A stretch of 64,000 nucleotides of DNA from assembly GCF_001638985.1 (NCBI RefSeq), contig NW_017265140.1, positions 930,001 through 994,000 on the forward strand, read 5' to 3'. Source of the DNA: Phycomyces blakesleeanus NRRL 1555(-). Taxonomy: Eukaryota; Mucoromycota; Mucoromycetes; Mucorales; Phycomycetaceae. This document shows, piece after piece, positions 58,264 to 64,000 of the stretch. Numbering within the stretch: the first letter of the stretch is position 1; each line of letters begins with the position of its first letter. The translations under genes and the position numbers were made by a program. Under the pieces are notes generated by a model. It ran no database searches, was not told the DNA's origin, and saw nothing but the letters and a program-made list of their open reading frames with translations.

Positions 58264-61200
58264 TTATTTGTTGAGAACTTCGCGGGCAATCTTTGCTCCC
58301 CACCGCACAGTCTCCATTTCTTCTGCCGTGAGAGCAGAGTTCTTTCCTGAAATGACACTTTCTTGTATGAAGAAAATACAACCTTGTGCCAGAGTGCGCA
58401 TTTCGTGAATCTTTCCAAATACATTTGCCACGGCCTGAGCACCACCTTCTTTGCATTGCAAGAAGATATTAGCAAACAGGGTCTCCAAAAAGATACGTGC
58501 TTTGTGACCAAGCGTCATAAAGTTCACGCTCTTGAGAATCACCAGCGACAAAGAGTTGTTTGCAATCAAATACGCATAAAACTTGGCCACATTAACAACT
58601 CTGCTGAGGCGGACGCTCTTTCCGTCTGTTACTGTTGGTGTTTCTGATGCTGCTCTATCCAGACCTCCCACTCCAGACTCGCCCAGGTCTCTCAAAAAGT
58701 CCCATAGGCAGTATTGGAAGGTTACGCGGTACGAATGGTTGTATTCGCACAGACGCTTACTCACAAGCATGTAAAAAGGATTAAACGATTTTTCCTAAAG
58801 ATTATGTAGAAAAAAAAACAAGGGGAAAACAAGATATTAAAATTATGTGTAAATTATTATTTTTATGTTCTATTTAGAATGCCACTTACGTTACCAGTAC
58901 ACTGCAACAGTACTCTTGCAATCTCACGCTGTTGTACTTCTGATAAAGACAATTTGAGAAGATTCTCAAAGGCATCAAGATAATCCTAATATAAAGGTCT
59001 TAGTAAGACTTCCCTAAAGAGGAGAAACCGAAAATATCACTATTTATATTTATTCTTACCTCTGCTCCCATGATTGTAATGAAGATGCTTCTACGAACAT
59101 CGGTGTTCATTCCTTGTTTTCTTGCAAGCTTCAACAGAGTTTCTTGTAAAGTTTGATCTTTCTTCAAGTCTTCGGGAACTTTGGTTGAAGCATATTTGCT
59201 TTCGGTTCCAACCAGGTTGTCCTTCCATGAAGCACCGACCAGCCACCATTTTCCTGCAGACATGCACAAACTTTATTTTAATTCATTTATTTTTATTTAT
59301 TTATTAAGATAGCTAACCCCCCCTATAAGCATATGACAAGAAATTTATATAACTAACCTTTGGTTTCAATTTGATGAATATCCTCCAAGCTTACACGCAA
59401 AGGTTCTGAGCTTCGGATGGTTCGCTTCTTGCCGATTCCATTCAGGTATTTCTTCATCTTTTGAACAAGATCTTTGTCTCCCTGGCCTGCCGCAGTGGCT
59501 CCTCCTCTGATCTTATTGTTTTTCACGTTGGCAATTGTCTCCAGCATGAATTTATGGCGAGTACTATTTAAAAAATGAAGTTAAATAATCAAAACCAACC
59601 CAAATTAACCACTGTCTCTTTCCCCTTTTTTCCCCATTATCTGTGTAATGGAGATATCTTTTGTAACCTACGATAAAGTCTTTGCATCACGCTTTGCTGT
59701 TTCCTTTTGAATCTCATCAATGATATCCTTCAATGCTGCAGGATCATCTGCACGCATCTGTGGTCCACAGACTATTCATATAATTGTTGTTGTTGTTGTT
59801 TTTTGTTAAATAATAGTATCAATTGATCAATTGATCAGCTATAGATATTCTGTACCAGCTTACCTTTAATAATCTTCAAAAGATGCTCAACACTTTGTTC
59901 GTCCAGCTGTGAGATAAAAAGTCGGACTAAATCAAAGATCAATACACTTGAAATCACTTGGAAGTTGTACAGTTCAATTGTGAGTGTCAACAAGTTCTTT
60001 GACTCTTTTGATCCTTCCGGTCCCTCATCGCCACCATCTTCGTTATTAGCAATAGCCTGGCGACAAGTGTTGTAATTCTTCTCAAATGCCTCGATCAATG
60101 TCTGAACAAAATGAGCGGCTAGTTAATTAGTTAAATAAATCAATAAAAAGAAAGAAAGAAAATATTGGTGAGTTAGTTAATTGTCTTATGATTTACTTAT
60201 TATTTTGTTTGGCAGTAAGAATAATTGCATAGTATACTTACCAAAATCAACACCAATCAATCGGTACAAACTTCCTACAATTGTAGCATAAATGATCACA
60301 AAAGAGTCTAACAGGTTGCCTTTCTGTGCAATGGAAGTCAAGATGATCTCAGTGATTGTAGATGTGACATCTGTAAAGCAGATATAGATATAAAAACAGT
60401 TTGGGAGTATTAGTTGATATGTTTTCATTTAATTAGTCGCTCATTTTTCTAAAAGAAATCAATAGAAACTACTTTTATTTTATCTACGTACCGTTACGAG
60501 GATAGTTGCTGTATGTTTTCTCGATCTCTGCCAGAATGCTTTCCAAGTTACTTTCACTCAATTTGTTGAAAAGACCTTGCAAAAGTCTGTGGAGTCTTAT
60601 TTGTTGTTCGGATTTAGTGTTTGCTGCCTTTCGCAAATGAGGCGGGATGTATTTTGTTGCTGCAGATTTAGCAGATGTTTCCGAAACCTCTTTTTTGTCT
60701 TCTAATTCTTCTTCATCGCTAGATATCTAACAATTTGTATATGTATATTCTTATCAAATTAGCTCCCCTTATTTTAACCTTTTCATATATAGTTTGTGTA
60801 AGAATTAGACAATACCTTTTGGTCTTCTTCGTCTTCGTTTTCGTTTTCGTCTTCATCTTCATCTTCGTCATCTTTTTCACCGTCGTCGTCGTCAGATTCA
60901 AACCCTTCAATGTCGCTATCCATGACCAAATCTTCATCAGAACCTTCCTCCGAATTCTCTTCGTCGTCGTCTTCATCGTCGTCTTCTTCAGTATCACTTC
61001 TATCAAGATCAGCAAACATGTCATCCATAGCCTAAATTATTAAAAAAGAATAGTTCGTTTAGATATTTTTTATCTGACATTGCCTATACATATAAATACA
61101 ATTCACAATTACCTCCTCTGCCTCCTCTTCCAGCTTGCTGATTTTTTGAGCCTGTTTAGCCTTTGCTCTCTTTTGACGAAGATACTCTTTATCGTCATCT

Positions 61201-61978
61201 TCAAATGCTTGGTTTTCTTCTCCGTCTCCTTCACCGAGAATATCTAATAATCCATCATCCTGGAATGCTTTACCCAGACTCTTGTTTTTTCCAAGTTTCA
61301 ACTTCTTCTCCCAGTAAGCAATATCACGGTCATCGTCAGCAAAGTCTCCCTTTTTATCTGAAGAGTCGACGTTGTCCAGAAGATTGTCAGAATCCAAAAG
61401 TGCGTACAGCTGAGGGTTGGTCTTTGACAGCTTCTCGAGTGCTTTCTTTTCGTCGATAATCTTGGGTGCCTTTTTCAAAATCGACTTTACAGGCTGTGGT
61501 GTCGCTTTTACTTTTTGGGTCGGCTTTGTCTGTTCTGTCTTTTGTCGTTTTGCGGGTGGGTCGTCATCTTTACTCTGCTGCTGTTGATGTTGATGTTGTT
61601 GTTGTTTAACGGCCTGGTAGTGTTCTGCCTTTCTCTTTCCTTTCTCCTGTCGTTTTTGTTTTCTGAGATCTTTACGATTGGCGGCAGCATTGACATACTT
61701 TGTCTTGAATTTTCTGTCATCGATATCTGTTTTTTAAAAAAAAAATCATAATGGGAAGAAAAAGAAGAAATGAATAGAAATAATAATAGAAAAGAAGTAC
61801 ACGAGTGAATATTTATTAGAGAGAGAGAGAAAAGGTAACATTATTGTTATGAATTCAAACCTTGTTCTTTTACTTCTTGCAACATTCGCTGGGGAAGTCG
61901 GGATCCAGGAACACCTTCTTTAGTTCCGGCACCATTAATGTGAGACGATCCTCGTTTATTGAATTGCCTTGGAGCCAT
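58264..61978 (-). CDS. SGD1: Nucleolar MIF4G/MA3 protein Sgd1/NOM1
   Basis: Eleven exons (61978-61861, 61726-61113, 61031-60816, 60726-60492, 60370-60242, 60118-59864, 59771-59672, 59563-59358, 59253-59060, 58985-58890, 58794-58264) give 897 residues, close to yeast Sgd1. The N-terminus (MAPRQFNKRGSSHINGAG) is basic, with KYVNAAANRKDLRKQKRQEK and DIAYWEKKLKLGK, then a strongly acidic stretch (EEDDDEDDDEENSEEGSDED). YIPPHLRK opens the MIF4G domain (LIGVDFGAHFVQTLIEAFEK, RHKFMLETIANVKNNK). The MA3 domain begins near MNTDVRRSIFITIMGAEDYL and includes NPFYMLVSKRLCEYNHSYRV, FQYCLWDFLRDLGE. Sgd1/NOM1 is required for small-subunit biogenesis in the nucleolus and recruits PP1 in mammals. Confidence 0.95.
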
Positions 61979-63597
61979 AATTAATTAATTATAAGAATTT
62001 AGATTCTTATAATGAACGATCAATAGTAGAATCCTGCAAGAATTTAAAAAAACGAAAAAAGGAAAAAAAGAAAAAAAAGAAAAAGCATAATGTGACGGAG
62101 GTTTCTCGCAGTCCAATTAGCGTCAAGCTGGTTCCTTACTCGCTTCGATATGAAGGCAGCGAAAGAGGGGAAGGGGACATGTCGGAAGCATATTGCTTTG
62201 GTAAAAGGTATATATCAAACAGGAGAAGAAATAAGAAGAAAGGTTCTTTGGCACAATTAACCTTTATAAACTCTGATCAAACTGTTTATTCAAGAGGAAT
62301 ATTAGTTGAAGAAATGGTTATCAAACTGAATTAATTAAATTAACGCAATTAATATATTATTACCAATTGGATCTTTATGACCTTTAACAAGGAGTTACCA
62401 AGAGCACTATGATTGTATTAAAAAGATAATATACAAAAGCAAGACACTAAATTTACAGTAGAATGTGTCTTATAATGATCTCCCTCTATCTACCCCTTTA
62501 ATCGAATTTTTTTTTAAAAAAAAGATGGTTTTATTTGACTCTACTCGGTCATGGATCATAATAATTTATAATGCTGAGTGGGAGTTTTATTCTTATTTTT
62601 CTCCATGCGCGTATTAAAAACTTATTAAAGCAGATGAGAAGGGGGCAAGGAGAGCAAGCATATGAGAGAAGAAGGTAGAAGTAAAGTCGGTAATATATGC
62701 TTTATCAAAACAAGCATTTCGAAAGGTACGAGTAAATTTAATGACAGTGACAGGACGAAAATATATAATTAAAGAAAATCACTTCTGGTGATGAAATCAC
62801 ACATCTAACTTTAATATTTCTATAATATAGCCTTGAAAGCTAATATAATTATAGTATTACATTCTAAGTAGCCGTTATAATCATATACTGTTGCAAAGGG
62901 AAATCCAGAGCTTTTAATTGATGACCACTTTGGATCAAAAGATAAGACACAAAATAGAAACACTGCTCTTTGTATATTCTAAATTGCAAAAACGTGTAGT
63001 TTACTTGGATATTACTGGTTTATACCTGTAAGAGATATAGACAATTACGATATAAAATAAAAGTAATTGTGTTTAAATAAATAAGAAAGATAGTCGATAA
63101 AAACCTTGAATTTAGTTAAGAAGTATTTATTAAATACAACTGAAATGTAAATAGTACTTAGCATGTTGTTTCTGTAGTTAAGATGTCTAGCTATTCTATT
63201 TAAATTAGCTGTGATAAATTTTAACAAGGTATTGATAAATATTTGCTTTATCCAATTTAGATATTTTTTATTACTACAGGCTATTTTGAATGCTATCTAC
63301 CAGTATGTATTTATATTAAAGACGTATAAACATTTTAATACAGTGAAAGTTTGATAAAGTGATATCTCAGTCTTTTTCTGTTTTCTGCAAATTATCAATT
63401 TGTAAAGATTTGTAAAATAAAAAACCATCCAATACCCCATCTTTCTATTTATTCCCGGTTTTTAAGCTGGTACTGTTTTATTACAAAACTTATAAAAGGC
63501 AAAATAATAGAACATATACACCTAGCTAAGATATGACAATTCTTTTTCAGAAATATGGTCGAACGCTTTTTTAAAACTTAATATCAAAACAATATGC
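61979..63597. other. Intergenic region, no supported gene
   Basis: 5' flank of SGD1, then a long AT-rich spacer. A stop-free frame at 62092-62334 starts at GTG and has no splice partners. An A/G-rich stretch at 62640-62690 and many short AT repeats are the only other features. Confidence 0.55.
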
Positions 63598-63602
63598 AAA
63601 AA
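63598..63602 (-). terminator. Pol III oligo-T terminator of the tRNA-Gly gene
   Basis: Reading the minus strand, five T residues occur four bases after the tRNA 3' end. That length and distance suit RNA polymerase III termination. Confidence 0.7.
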
Positions 63603-63606
63603 TGTA

Positions 63607-63677
63607 TGCGCGGACCGGGAATCGAACCCGGGCCCTTCGCGTGGCAGGCGAAGATTATACCACTTAACCATCCGCGC
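63607..63677 (-). tRNA. tRNA-Gly (anticodon GCC), no intron
   Basis: A 71-nt cloverleaf on the minus strand. The acceptor stem GCGCGGA pairs perfectly with TCCGCGC, with discriminator A. The D-arm contains the A-box-like TGGTTAAGTGGTATAA. The anticodon stem TTCGC/GCGAA closes the loop CTGCCAC with anticodon GCC. The T-arm GGGTTCGATTCCCGG contains the B box GGTTCGATTCC. The gene is followed by an oligo-T terminator. Confidence 0.98.
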
Positions 63678-64000
63678 TTCATATATTTGACAAGTAATGT
63701 AATAATTTTCTTGGCCTTAATCCAAAAAACAAATTTTACCAAGTTCAGACTTTCTTTTGAAAACCTCTTTTTATTTTTCTTCAAAATTTTAATTTTAATT
63801 TTAATTTCTTTCTTCCATTTTCACAAAATCGCCCTTTTCCAAAAACTGATTTTCTGAAAATTAAAATCTTTTCCTTTTATTTTTTCCAAAATTGTTTTCT
63901 CCTTTTTCTTTTTATTTCATTCCTGTGCACTAAATGTGACATTTCCTCTCAAACATTACTTTACCAAAATTGTTAACTGAATAGTTTTTCTCTTTATTTA
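63678..64000. other. Window end, no gene seen
   Basis: AT-rich, with TTTTAA repeats near 63785-63805 and pyrimidine-rich runs. It is upstream of the tRNA gene. Confidence 0.55.

Noticed and set aside
62092..62334. An 80-codon plus-strand frame upstream of SGD1
   Set aside because: Starts at GTG, has no in-frame ATG near the start and no recognisable family; probably chance in the divergent flank.

Overview
The window is a nuclear contig of a fungus. Every confident gene is intron-rich with short AT-rich GT...AG introns (mostly 50-150 bp), proteins are fungal in type (Eaf3, Lst8, Sgd1/NOM1, vacuolar M28 protease, GH18 chitinase with CBM5-type modules), and intergenic DNA is AT-rich with many microsatellites. 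The intron density, the AT-rich spacers and a full-length ZGRF1-type helicase suggest an early-diverging fungus, most plausibly Mucoromycota (Mucorales-like). That placement is inference. Splice models were read by eye; each was checked for GT/AG borders and reading-frame phase, and all coding lengths given are divisible by three.

Layout. 1-7.6 kb: a single-exon tail-anchored hypothetical protein, a six-exon unknown protein on the minus strand, and some weak small ORFs. 7.85-10.1 kb: an MFS transporter. 11.0-13.0 kb: a disordered unknown protein. 13.0-16.6 kb: a transposon graveyard with two helix-turn-helix transposase remnants, a dispersed repeat (second copy at 27.7 kb), a degenerate ~175-bp tandem repeat and a GC-richer block that may be a solo LTR. 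16.7-23.5 kb: a 31-exon ZGRF1-like DNA helicase. 24.4-27.2 kb: a membrane protein and the rRNA-processing factor Fyv7. 30.2-36.5 kb: a PIN-like/auxin-efflux-family carrier, dynein light chain LC8 and a mitochondrial 2-Cys peroxiredoxin. 38.6-45.2 kb: a candidate micropeptide gene, a multimodular chitinase with a 3-nt micro-exon, and trehalose-6-phosphate phosphatase. 43.3-46.7 kb: three terminal-inverted-repeat elements. 47.7-62 kb: Eaf3/MRG15, a vacuolar membrane protease, mitoribosomal bL19, Lst8 and Sgd1/NOM1. 63.6 kb: tRNA-Gly(GCC).

The genes are individual housekeeping loci; there is no evident pathway cluster. Loose themes are nucleolar ribosome biogenesis (Fyv7, Sgd1), TOR/chromatin growth control (Lst8, Eaf3), cell wall and trehalose metabolism, and the vacuole (the M28 protease and the MFS carrier share an N-terminal acidic dileucine sorting motif). 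No CRISPR, rRNA or virus-like gene was seen.
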